Assembly: GCA_025360715.1 (NCBI GenBank)
Contig: JANYBS010000137.1
Location: forward strand, 1-33,653
Source of the DNA: Candidatus Eiseniibacteriota bacterium
GTDB taxonomy: Bacteria > Eisenbacteria > RBG-16-71-46
Length of the DNA: 33,653 nucleotides
Reading direction: 5' to 3'
How positions within the stretch are numbered: the stretch's first letter is position 1; each line of letters opens with the position of its first letter. The notes under the pieces are model-generated. The model had not been told where the DNA came from. It searched no databases and saw only the letters and a list, made by a program, of their open reading frames with translations. The translations under genes were made by a program, and so were the position numbers. Shown here piece by piece: positions 9,055 through 16,394 of this stretch.

Positions 9055-9118
9055 GCTCGATGCGGCCTGGCGGCGGGACCGCGACGCCGACGCCATGAGC
9101 CTATGTACGGAGACCGCG

Positions 9119-10294
9119 ATGAGACTCGCGCAGCGCATGAGCCGTATGACCACCGCCGCTTCTTTCGACATGCTCGCGCGCGGCAAGGCACTCGAGGCCC
9201 AGGGCCGCAGCATCGTGCACCTGGGCATCGGTGAGCCCGACTTCGACACGCCCGCGTTCATCCGCAAGGCAGCCGACGAAGCGCTCGAAGCCGGCTGGAC
9301 GCACTACGGCCCGGCCACCGGCCTGCCCACGTTGCGCGCGCTCATCGCCAGGACGTGGCGCGATCGCCGCGGCATCCCGTGCGAGGCGGCGAACGTGGTC
9401 GTGACCCCGGGTGCCAAGCCGATCCTGTTCTTCACCATGCTGGCGCTGCTCGAGCCGGGCGACGAGGTGATCATCCCGAGCCCGGCATTCCCCACGTATG
9501 CGTCGATCGCCGGCATGCTCGATGCGCGCGTCGTCCCACTGCCACTGCGCGAGGAGCAGCGCTTCACGCTCGACCTGGACGCGCTGCGCGCGCGCATCAC
9601 GGACCGCACTCGCTTGCTGATCCTTAACTCGCCGCACAATCCAACCGGCGCCGTGCTGCCGCGCGAGCAGTTGGAAGCCGTGCGCGACCTCGCCGTGAAA
9701 CACGACTTCGTCGTGCTCGCCGACGAGATCTATGGCGACATGGTCTACGACGGGGCCTTCACGTCGATGGGCTCGATCGATCGCATGGCCGATCGCTGTG
9801 TGGTGGTCGACGGCTTCTCGAAGACGTACGCGATGACCGGCTGGCGCCTGGGCTTCGGCATCATGCCCGAGGGTCTGGTCAAGCCGATCGCGACGCTCAT
9901 GAATAATTCCAATTCCTGCACCGCGTCGTTCGTGCAGAAGGCCGGCGAGGCGGCGCTCACGGGTCCGCAGGACGACGTGCGCGCCATGATGGCGGAGTTC
10001 GCGCTGCGCCGCCGCCACGTGGTCGACGGGCTCAACGCGATCCCGGGAGTGAGTTGCTTCGATCCGCCGGGAGCTTTCTACGCGTTCCCACGCGTGACCG
10101 GCACGGGCCTCACGTCGGTTCAACTCGCGGACCGCCTGCTCGATGAAGCGGGTGTGGTGACGCTTCCCGGCACCGGCTTCGGCGACGAAGGAGAAGGCTA
10201 CCTGCGGCTCTCGTACGCGAATTCGATCGCGAACCTGGACGAAGGCCTGCGCCGCATCGCGGCGTTTCTGCGAGTGAACCAGCCGGTGGCGTGA
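9119..10294 (+). CDS. PLP-dependent class I aminotransferase (aspartate aminotransferase-like)
   Basis: 391 residues, the normal length for the family. It transfers amino groups between amino acids and 2-oxo acids using pyridoxal phosphate, in the cytoplasm. Visible marks are HLGIGEPDFDTP near the N-terminus, HYGPATGLPTLR, VTPGAKPILFF, NSPHNPTG, ADEIYGDMVYDG, and the PLP-lysine motif FSKTYAMTGWRLGF (Lys about 235). An earlier in-frame ATG at 9095 exists. ATG 9119 is preferred because GGAG lies 6 nt upstream and the family normally begins with a short MRLAQR..R segment. It most resembles subgroup I-gamma (thermophile-type AspC); alanine or aromatic specificity cannot be excluded. Confidence 0.9.
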   Translation: MRLAQRMSRMTTAASFDMLARGKALEAQGRSIVHLGIGEPDFDTPAFIRKAADEALEAGWTHYGPATGLPTLRALIARTWRDRRGIPCEAANVVVTPGAKPILFFTMLALLEPGDEVIIPSPAFPTYASIAGMLDARVVPLPLREEQRFTLDLDALRARITDRTRLLILNSPHNPTGAVLPREQLEAVRDLAVKHDFVVLADEIYGDMVYDGAFTSMGSIDRMADRCVVVDGFSKTYAMTGWRLGFGIMPEGLVKPIATLMNNSNSCTASFVQKAGEAALTGPQDDVRAMMAEFALRRRHVVDGLNAIPGVSCFDPPGAFYAFPRVTGTGLTSVQLADRLLDEAGVVTLPGTGFGDEGEGYLRLSYANSIANLDEGLRRIAAFLRVNQPVA

Positions 10295-10307
10295 ACCGGG
10301 CGGTGGC

Positions 10308-10325
10308 GCGTGCCCGCGGGCACGC
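10308..10325. repeat. 18-nt perfect palindrome after the aminotransferase gene
   Basis: GCGTGCCCGCGGGCACGC is exactly self-complementary and lies 13 nt past the stop. As RNA it could form a 7-bp stem with a 4-nt loop. There is no T tract, so it is only a weak terminator candidate. The rest of 10326-10509 shows nothing I can assign. Confidence 0.35.
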
Positions 10326-10509
10326 TGCCGTCGCCGTTGTCGTCGCCCTATCCACATCGGCGTCAGTGCGCCTGCAGCCCTGTGCCCGATCGACGCGAAA
10401 CGGCGCGGTGCGGCGCCGGTCCCGCAGCGGCACGCGTCGTGCAGTAGGTCTTCGTGCCGGCACGCTGCCGGCGCCACCGCTGCACCCTCGCCCCCGCGTG
10501 GAGAGCGCC

Positions 10510-11148
10510 ATGCGCCTCGCGCGACTCACGTTGTTCCTGTTCCTCGCTTCTCTCATCCACCTGCCCGCGTCCGCGCGGCCGGCTTGTGCCCAAGGCCTGC
10601 TGCGCGTCAACGAGATCCTCGCCGGCCCGGCCCGCGACTGGGACGGCAGCGGCACCTACTCCTCGCGCGACGATGAGTGGGTCGAGCTCAAGAACACGAG
10701 CAGTTCACCACTCACGTTGGATGGCTTCTACATCACCGACGCGGACTCACTGCCGCGCTACGCGCTCTCGGGTGTGCTGGCACCGGGCGCGTTCAAGCTC
10801 GTGACCGGCAAGATGAGCTTCGATTGGGAGAAGCTGGTGGGCAAGAGCGCTGTGGGGCTCTCGCTCAGCAACTCGGGCGACGCCGTGATGCTGTGGCAGG
10901 TGAGCGGCGCCGACACGGTGCTGATCGACCACTACGCGTTCAAGAGCCACGAAGCCGCCGCCGACCGTTCGGTAGGCCGAGACGAGGTCACGGGCGAGTG
11001 GAAGCTCTTCGACGGCCTCGACCCGTACTCCGGCACCCTCACGCCCTCGGGAACCGGGTGTGCGCCCACGCCAGGTGCGGCGAACACCTGCAACACGACG
11101 CCCACGGTGCCGACGACCTGGGGCCGCTTGAAAACGCTCTACCGCTGA
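10510..11148 (+). CDS. secreted single lamin-tail-domain protein
   Basis: 212 residues. The signal peptide (MRLARLTLFLFLASLIHLPA, ending in ARPACAQ) is followed at once by one lamin-tail domain. The domain shows LLRVNEILAGPARDWDG, DDEWVELKNTSSSPLTLDGF, YITDADSLPRY and LAPGAFKLVTG. The protein ends soon after a GCAPTPGAANTC segment that resembles the usual 'S.G..N' close of lamin-tail domains. ATG 10510 is chosen over the longer open frame because GGAG lies 7 nt upstream and the signal peptide begins there. It lacks the FlgD-like C-terminus of the larger lamin-tail protein at 5142. It is probably exported; ligand unknown. Confidence 0.8.
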   Translation: MRLARLTLFLFLASLIHLPASARPACAQGLLRVNEILAGPARDWDGSGTYSSRDDEWVELKNTSSSPLTLDGFYITDADSLPRYALSGVLAPGAFKLVTGKMSFDWEKLVGKSAVGLSLSNSGDAVMLWQVSGADTVLIDHYAFKSHEAAADRSVGRDEVTGEWKLFDGLDPYSGTLTPSGTGCAPTPGAANTCNTTPTVPTTWGRLKTLYR

Positions 11149-11180
11149 GGTCCTCGGGCCGGTGAACCGGCGACCCGCCG

Positions 11181-11223
11181 CGCCCGGGCCGAGCTGCCCC
11201 TTCGGAGGCGCCTCGGCCGGGCG
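11181..11223. repeat. GC-rich inverted repeat after the lamin-tail gene
   Basis: CGCCCGGGCCGAG (11181-11193) faces CTCGGCCGGGCG (11212-11223) with one bulged base. Within the loop, CCCCTTCGGAGG can form a smaller hairpin. It is a possible terminator for the gene ending at 11148, without a T tract. Confidence 0.4.
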
Positions 11224-11373
11224 TGGCCGCCGCCTCTCTCTCCGCCGTGGCCTTGAACCCGCGACATCCGACGCGTGCGATCACGAGGGGGCAGGCGGGG
11301 CTCGTGCTCGCCCGCGCTTGTACTCACGGGTTCAAGCGCTCAGGAAGCCCTCTCGCGCCAGATCGCGCTGGAT

Positions 11374-11402
11374 TTGACGAGAAGTAAGCCGAACCCTAGT
11401 AT
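11374..11402 (+). promoter_or_regulatory. promoter of tRNA-Leu
   Basis: TTGACG (11374-11379), a 17-bp spacer, TAGTAT (11397-11402). Both hexamers are close to the sigma70 consensus. The tRNA begins 17 nt after the -10 box, the expected geometry for a short-leader tRNA transcript. Confidence 0.75.
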
Positions 11403-11419
11403 CCGCGGCCCGACTGTGT

Positions 11420-11506
11420 GCGGAAGTGGCGGAACTGGCAGACGCACTAGATTCAGGTTCTAGCGCCCGCAAGGGTGTGGGGGTTCAAATCCCCCCTTCC
11501 GCACCA
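11420..11506 (+). tRNA. tRNA-Leu (anticodon CAG)
   Basis: Full cloverleaf of 87 nt including an encoded CCA. The acceptor GCGGAAG pairs with CTTCCGC. The anticodon stem CTAGA/TCTAG encloses loop TTCAGGT, giving anticodon CAG at 11454-11456. A long class II variable arm (GCGCCCGCAAGGGTGT region) and T-loop TTCAAAT follow. It reads CUG, a major Leu codon in this GC-rich genome. Confidence 0.95.
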
Positions 11507-11598
11507 TTCGAACTCTTCAGATCCCCCGCTGTTGACGCCCGCCGGAGACGGCGCTGGGCCGCCGCCCGCGTATGTCCACACCGACGGGCTTCTTCGTT

Positions 11599-11622
11599 TC
11601 TCCGCATTCCTCTCCGCATTCC
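11599..11622 (+). repeat. tandem 12-bp repeat in the smpB leader
   Basis: TCTCCGCATTCC occurs twice in direct tandem (11599-11610 and 11611-11622), ending just before the GGGAG ribosome site of smpB. Confidence 0.7.
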
Positions 11623-11636
11623 CTTAGGGAGCGGCC

Positions 11637-12116
11637 ATGGCCGCGAGCGAGTCCACCGCCGACAAGCTGATCGCGCAGAACCGCCGCGCGAGTCATGACT
11701 ACTCGATCCTCGACACCATCGAGGCCGGTCTCGTGCTGGCTGGCACCGAGGTCAAGAGCTTGCGCGGCGGTAAGGCGAGCCTCGCCGAGAGTTTCGCCAC
11801 GATCGACGACGGCGAGGTGTGGGTGCGGCAGATGCATATCCCGCCCTATAGCCAAGGCAACCGCTGGAACCTTGACCCCGTGCGAGCGCGCAAGCTGCTG
11901 CTGCACGCCGCCGAGATCGAGAAGCTGCACAAAGCCGTCGCGCAGAAGGGCCACACGCTCGTGCCGCTCAAGCTCTACTTCAGCAAAGGCCGCGCGAAGC
12001 TTCTGCTCGGCGTCGCCAAGGGCAAGAAGACGCACGACAAGCGCGAGGCCATCGCCGAACGCGATGCCAAGCGCGAGATCGATCGCGCCAAGCGCTCCGC
12101 GGAGCGCGGCCGGTGA
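11637..12116 (+). CDS. smpB: SsrA-binding protein SmpB
   Basis: 159 residues, the usual length. SmpB binds tmRNA and carries it into stalled ribosomes for trans-translation. Diagnostic stretches are NRRASHDYSILDTIEAGLVL, GTEVKSLRGGKASL, the HIPPYSQGNRWNLDP block, and the basic C-terminal tail GKKTHDKREAIAERDAKREI, which becomes helical in the ribosomal mRNA channel. GGGAG lies 6 nt before the ATG. Its RNA partner ssrA is in the same window about 10 kb away (21549-21900). The 3' end overlaps the amidase start by 4 nt (GTGA), so the two genes are translationally coupled. Confidence 0.97.
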   Translation: MAASESTADKLIAQNRRASHDYSILDTIEAGLVLAGTEVKSLRGGKASLAESFATIDDGEVWVRQMHIPPYSQGNRWNLDPVRARKLLLHAAEIEKLHKAVAQKGHTLVPLKLYFSKGRAKLLLGVAKGKKTHDKREAIAERDAKREIDRAKRSAERGR

Positions 12117-13495
12117 AGGCACGGCTGGCCGTGGCCCTGGCCGCCGCCGCCCTGCTCACCTTTGGCGCGGCGCCAGGCGCACTGCGCCCGGCCGCGGCAG
12201 CGGGCGCCTCGGCGAGTGTGCAGCGCGTCAATGGCGTGCCCTGCGTGGCCGCGAACGATCTCTCGCGCCTGCTCGATGCGGCGCAGTTCTGGCGCGCCGA
12301 CGTGCGCAAGCTCGTGCTGCGCGCCGGCCAGCATCGCGTCACGCTCACCGCCGACAACCCGTTCGTGCTCATCGACGATCACACGGTGCGGCTCGAAGCT
12401 GACGTGACCTCGCTCGGCGGCCAGTTCCAGGTGCCGGTGTCACTGCTGCCGCAGTTGCCGCGCGATTCAAGCCTTGCGCGGCTCATCGTCGACCTGCAAG
12501 CAAGCCGCGTGCGCGTGGCGCCGGCAGCGGGCTTTGTGGGCACGCCCGTGATCCGCATCGAGGACGGCGTCGCCCGCCTCACGCTGAGCGCCGAGCGCGC
12601 CGATGGCGCGACCGTGCTCAGCCGCGGGCGCGCGCACCTGCGTGTGCGCGTGCCGGGCGCGTTCGCAGGCGCCGCGGTGGATTCCTTCGCGCCGGGCCCG
12701 CTACTGCGCGCCGTGCAACTGGTGCCGGGCACCGACGCCACGGTGGTCGATCTGGCTGCCGGCCCGGACGCGCAGGGCTTTCGATTGCTCCGCGAGGACG
12801 GCCGCGTGGTGGTGGAGCTCGCGCGCGGCGGCGCGGGTCTGGAGCGCTTCGCGGCCGAAGCCCCTGCCGGCACGCGCGTGGTGGGGGTGATCGTGATCGA
12901 TCCGGGCCATGGCGGTTCCGACACCGGCGTGCATGTGGACCAGGCGATCGAAAAAGACCTCACGCTGGCGCTCGCGCGCGTGCTGGCCGACGAACTCACG
13001 CACCGCACAGGCGCACGCGTGCTGCTCACGCGCACCGATGACCGCGACATGAGCCAGCAGGAGCGCGCCGAGTTCGCCAACCGCGCGCGCGCCGACGTCG
13101 TGCTCTCGCTGCACTTCGACGGCCTGCCCGGCGCGCGTGTGCGCGGTGCCACCGCGTGGTGCGCGCCGGCGCTGTACTCCGAGGGCGGCGCCGGAGCCCA
13201 CGCCGCGGCCACCGGCGCGCTCACGCCCTGGCGCGACGTGGCGATGCATCACGCCGTCGACAGCCGCGCGCTCGCCGATGCGATCGCCGGCTCGCTCGAG
13301 ACGCGCGGCCTGGGGCCGGCGCGCGTACGCGAGCGTCTGCCCGTGGCGCTGCTCGGCGTCAACGCGACCGGCTTGTCGCTCGAATGCGCCACGCTCACCT
13401 CGCCGGAGGACCGCGCCCGCGTGGGCACACCCGAGGGCCTGCGCGAGCTCGCCTCGAGCATCGCCGACGGCGTGGCGGGATACGCGCGCCCATGA
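12113..13495 (+). CDS. N-acetylmuramoyl-L-alanine amidase (Amidase_3) with N-terminal stalk domain
   Basis: 460 residues, starting at GTG 12113 inside the GTGA overlap with smpB. It cleaves the amide bond between muramic acid and the peptide stem of peptidoglycan. A signal peptide (about 30 residues, Ala-rich) is followed by a copper-amine-oxidase-N-like stalk (VNGVPCVAANDLSRLL, DNPFVLIDD, VPVSLLPQLPR). A beta-rich AMIN-like middle comes next. The catalytic domain starts near residue 258: IDPGHGGSDTG supplies Zn-ligand His266, AIEKDLTLAL the Zn-ligand Glu, SLHFDG the second His, and LSLECATLTSPED the catalytic Glu. SLHFDG replaces the more usual SIHAN. It sits with gerM and murI in a cell-envelope operon. 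Confidence 0.9.
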   Translation: MKARLAVALAAAALLTFGAAPGALRPAAAAGASASVQRVNGVPCVAANDLSRLLDAAQFWRADVRKLVLRAGQHRVTLTADNPFVLIDDHTVRLEADVTSLGGQFQVPVSLLPQLPRDSSLARLIVDLQASRVRVAPAAGFVGTPVIRIEDGVARLTLSAERADGATVLSRGRAHLRVRVPGAFAGAAVDSFAPGPLLRAVQLVPGTDATVVDLAAGPDAQGFRLLREDGRVVVELARGGAGLERFAAEAPAGTRVVGVIVIDPGHGGSDTGVHVDQAIEKDLTLALARVLADELTHRTGARVLLTRTDDRDMSQQERAEFANRARADVVLSLHFDGLPGARVRGATAWCAPALYSEGGAGAHAAATGALTPWRDVAMHHAVDSRALADAIAGSLETRGLGPARVRERLPVALLGVNATGLSLECATLTSPEDRARVGTPEGLRELASSIADGVAGYARP

Positions 13496-14049
13496 GGATC
13501 CTGCTGGGTATGCTTCGCTTGGTGGCCGCGACCGTCCTGGCTGGCGCCATCGCATTCGCCGTGTGGCGGTTCGGGCCATGGGGGCGCGCGGCGGCGCCCG
13601 TACCGGCCGCGGCGTCCGACACCACGTTCGCCGGCATGCGCGCGGTGAGCCTGTACTTCGCATCGGCCGGGGGCGACAGCCTGGAAGGCGAGACGCGCGA
13701 GATGCTCGAGCAGCCCACGCTGCACGATCGCGTGACCATGCTCGTGCAGGCGCTCGATCAGGGCTCGCGGCAAGGCCGCTTGGCCGTGCTGCCCGCGGGC
13801 ACGAGTGTGCTGCACGTGTACATGGACGAGCGCGGCACCCTCACGCTGGACCTTTCGCGCGCATTCCAGCAGGGTTTCCGCGGCGGCTCGCACGCAGAAG
13901 AGCTGGCGATCGGCTCGCTGGTGCGCACGCTGGCCACGAACCTGCCCGAACTCAAGAAGCTGCGGCTCACCTGCGGCGGCGCGAGCATCGCGACGCTGGG
14001 TGGGCACCTGCCGCTCGATGAAGCACTCGACCCGCACGACTGGCCCTGA
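13492..14049 (+). CDS. gerM: GerMN-domain lipoprotein-like or membrane-anchored protein
   Basis: 185 residues beginning at ATG 13492, coupled to the amidase by ATGA. One N-terminal membrane helix (LRLVAATVLAGAIAFAVWRF) is followed by a GerMN domain. Its marks are VSLYFASAGGDSLEGETREM, RVTMLVQALDQGSRQGRLAVLPAGTSVLHVYMDERGTLTLDLSRAF (broken here only by reading order), the SHAEELAIGSLVRTL helix, and a final LGGHLPLDEAL strand. GerM was named from Bacillus spore germination, but the domain is widespread in non-sporulating bacteria near amidases. The order amidase-gerM-murI-rph-rdgB matches the Bacillus racE-gerM-rph-rdgB neighbourhood, which supports the call. Probably an envelope protein linked to peptidoglycan remodelling. 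Confidence 0.85.
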   Translation: MRILLGMLRLVAATVLAGAIAFAVWRFGPWGRAAAPVPAAASDTTFAGMRAVSLYFASAGGDSLEGETREMLEQPTLHDRVTMLVQALDQGSRQGRLAVLPAGTSVLHVYMDERGTLTLDLSRAFQQGFRGGSHAEELAIGSLVRTLATNLPELKKLRLTCGGASIATLGGHLPLDEALDPHDWP

Positions 14050-14056
14050 GGGACAC

Positions 14057-14944
14057 ATGCCCGTCACCAGTGATCCGCGCCCGATCGGCGTCTTTGATTC
14101 CGGCATCGGTGGCTTGACCACCGTCCGCGAACTCTTCCGCGTTCTGCCGCACGAGTCGGTGCTGTATTTCGGCGATACCGCTCGCTTGCCGTGGGGCAAC
14201 AAGTCCAAGGAGACGGTGACGCGCTTCAGTCTCGAGATCGCGTCGTTCCTCGAGCGCCAGAACGTCAAGTGCATCGTCGTCGCGTGCAATACGGCGTCGA
14301 GCCACGCGCTCGATACGCTGCGCGCGCGATTCCGTGTGCCGATCATCGACGTGATCGAGCCCGCGGCGCGCGCGGCCGTGGCCGCCAGCCCGCGCGGGCT
14401 CATCGGCGTCGTGGGCACGCTGGCAACGGTGGGCAGCGGCGCGTATCCCAACGCCATCGCCCGGCTCGCCCCGGGCGCCAACGTGATCAGTCGCGCGTGC
14501 CCGCTGCTCGTGCCACTGGTGGAAGAAGGCTGGCTCGATCACGCCGTCACGCGCGCGGTGGCCGAGGAGTACCTGGCCGAGCTGCGTAATGCCGGCCTTG
14601 AGAGCCTGATCCTGGGCTGCACGCATTATCCGTTGCTCGCGCCATTGCTGTCGCGGCTCATGGGCCCGGGCGTCACGCTCATCGACTCGGGCGCCGAGGC
14701 CGCGCGCGCGACCGCGCACCTGCTGGCCGAGCGCGGGCAGTTGGCATCCACCGCTGCGGGCGCGAAGGCGCCCGTGCATCACTTCTTCCTGAGCGACGAG
14801 CCGCGCCGCCGCAGCTTCGCGACGATCGCCCAGGCGTTCCTCGGGCGGCCGCTGCCGCACGTGACCGTCGTGGACCAGACCGACCTGCCGTGGTTCGAAC
14901 GGCCCCACCGCCAGCCCACCCTCTCCGGAGGCGACACCCTGTGA
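14057..14944 (+). CDS. murI: glutamate racemase
   Basis: 295 residues, starting at ATG 14057 with GGGA just upstream; the longer open frame overlaps gerM and is not used. It converts L-glutamate to D-glutamate for peptidoglycan, cofactor-independently, through two cysteines. Visible marks are GVFDSGIGGLTTVREL, YFGDTARLPWG (the usual PYG is PWG), VVACNTASSHAL with the first catalytic Cys at about residue 77, and LILGCTHYPLL with the second. It is the third gene after smpB in the coupled run, and its stop overlaps the GTG of rph by 4 nt. Confidence 0.95.
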   Translation: MPVTSDPRPIGVFDSGIGGLTTVRELFRVLPHESVLYFGDTARLPWGNKSKETVTRFSLEIASFLERQNVKCIVVACNTASSHALDTLRARFRVPIIDVIEPAARAAVAASPRGLIGVVGTLATVGSGAYPNAIARLAPGANVISRACPLLVPLVEEGWLDHAVTRAVAEEYLAELRNAGLESLILGCTHYPLLAPLLSRLMGPGVTLIDSGAEAARATAHLLAERGQLASTAAGAKAPVHHFFLSDEPRRRSFATIAQAFLGRPLPHVTVVDQTDLPWFERPHRQPTLSGGDTL

Positions 14945-15747
14945 CCCGCAAGCCCCAGCCGATCCGCGACCGCGAAGCCCAGGCGCCCGTCGCCGCACCC
15001 GAGACGCGCCACGACGGCCGTGCGCCGCGCGATCCGCGTCCATTCAAGGTCGAGCGCGGGGTGATGAGCCATGCCGAAGGCTCGGCGCTCGTGCGCATGG
15101 GCCGCACGCGCGTGCTGTGCAGCGCCAGCGTGGAGGAGCGCGTGCCAGGCTGGATGCGCAACACGGGACGCGGTTGGGTGACCGCTGAGTACGCCATGCT
15201 GCCGCGTGCGACCAACACGCGCACGCCGCGCACGAGCCAGACGGGCGGGCGCTCCCAGGAGATCCAGCGCCTGATCGGCCGCTCCCTGCGCGCCGTCACC
15301 GACCTCACGGCCTTCGGTGAGCGCACGATCACGCTCGATTGCGACGTACTCGAGGCCGATGGCGGCACGCGCACCGCAGCCATCAACGGCGCGATCATCG
15401 CGCTGCACGATGCGTTCGTCACGCTCAGCAATCAAGGCGCGCTCAAGCACAGCCCGCTCAAGGACCTGGTCACGGCCGTGAGCGTGGGTGTCGTGAATGG
15501 CACTTCGTGCCTGGACCTTGACTACAAAGAGGATTCCGCTGCCGACGTCGACATGAATATCGTCATGACCGGCAGCGGCCGTTTCATCGAGGTGCAGGGC
15601 ACGGGCGAGAACGCCACGTTCAGCGACGCCGAGTTGCGCGCGCTGCTTTCTCTCGCCAAGGGCGGCATCCGCCGCATCGCCCGTATGCAGCACAAGCTGC
15701 TGGCCGGCTCGGGCCTGCTGCCGGAGAGCGCGGCGGCAAAGGCATGA
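14941..15747 (+). CDS. rph: ribonuclease PH
   Basis: 268 residues from GTG 14941, which overlaps the murI stop; GGAGG lies 9 nt upstream. RNase PH is a phosphorolytic 3'-5' exoribonuclease that trims tRNA 3' ends. The core starts at HDGRAPRDPRPFKVERG. It shows GRTRVLCSASVEERVPGW, GRGWVTAEYAMLPRAT, the GGRSQEIQRLIGRSLRA substrate segment, DCDVLEADGGTRTAAI, and VVNGTSCLDLDYKEDSAADV, all close to the family consensus. About 30 extra residues precede the usual start. The next gene, rdgB, is the standard neighbour in many bacteria and overlaps by 4 nt. Confidence 0.96.
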   Translation: MTRKPQPIRDREAQAPVAAPETRHDGRAPRDPRPFKVERGVMSHAEGSALVRMGRTRVLCSASVEERVPGWMRNTGRGWVTAEYAMLPRATNTRTPRTSQTGGRSQEIQRLIGRSLRAVTDLTAFGERTITLDCDVLEADGGTRTAAINGAIIALHDAFVTLSNQGALKHSPLKDLVTAVSVGVVNGTSCLDLDYKEDSAADVDMNIVMTGSGRFIEVQGTGENATFSDAELRALLSLAKGGIRRIARMQHKLLAGSGLLPESAAAKA

Positions 15748-16328
15748 AGTTCGTGCTCGCGACCTTCAATCGCGACAAGGTGCGCGAGCTCGAGGCCCTG
15801 CTCGCATTGCCGGGGCTCACACTCGCGCCGGTCGCGGACTTCGCCGGCGCACTCTCGCCCGCTGAGACGGGGGCGACGCTGCTCGAGAACGCGCGCATCA
15901 AGGCGCGTGCGGCGCTCGCGCTCACCGGCCTGCCGAGCCTGGCCGATGATACCGGCCTCGAGGTCGATGCGCTGGGCGGCGCGCCCGGCGTGCATGCGGC
16001 GCGCTTCGCGGGCCCCAGCGCCACGTACGACGACAACGTGACGCTGCTGCTCGAGCGCCTGGCCGGCGTGCCCGCGGCCCGGCGCACGGCGCGCTTTCGC
16101 ACCGCGATGGTCGCGTTGTTGCCGGATGGCCGCGAGCTGTGCGCCGAGGGCGTACTCGAGGGCGTCATCCTCGACGAGCGCCGCGGCAGCCACGGATTCG
16201 GTTACGACCCCGTGTTCGCGCTGCCCGACGGCCGGACGCTGGCCGAGATCGGCGATGCCGAGAAGAATCGCATCTCGCACCGGGCGACCGCGGCGGAAAG
16301 ACTTTCCAAGCTGCTGTCGAGTCTCTAG
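15744..16328 (+). CDS. rdgB: XTP/dITP diphosphatase (RdgB/HAM1 family)
   Basis: 194 residues from ATG 15744, coupled to rph by ATGA. It hydrolyses non-canonical purine nucleoside triphosphates (ITP, dITP, XTP) to monophosphates, keeping them out of nucleic acids. Family marks are the N-terminal FVLATFNRDKVRELEALL, GATLLENARIKARAAL, LADDTGLEVDALGGAPGVHAARF (the Asp-Asp-Thr-Gly motif binds metal and nucleotide), FRTAMVALLPDG, SHGFGYDPVF and the C-terminal KNRISHRATA. Length and motif order are normal. It closes the run that begins at smpB; the next gene follows after about 66 bp. Confidence 0.96.
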   Translation: MKFVLATFNRDKVRELEALLALPGLTLAPVADFAGALSPAETGATLLENARIKARAALALTGLPSLADDTGLEVDALGGAPGVHAARFAGPSATYDDNVTLLLERLAGVPAARRTARFRTAMVALLPDGRELCAEGVLEGVILDERRGSHGFGYDPVFALPDGRTLAEIGDAEKNRISHRATAAERLSKLLSSL

Positions 16329-16394
16329 AGTCCCCTCTGCGGACCGGCAGTGATCCCCCACTGCGCGATCCGTGACGTCGCTGGAGCCACGCCT

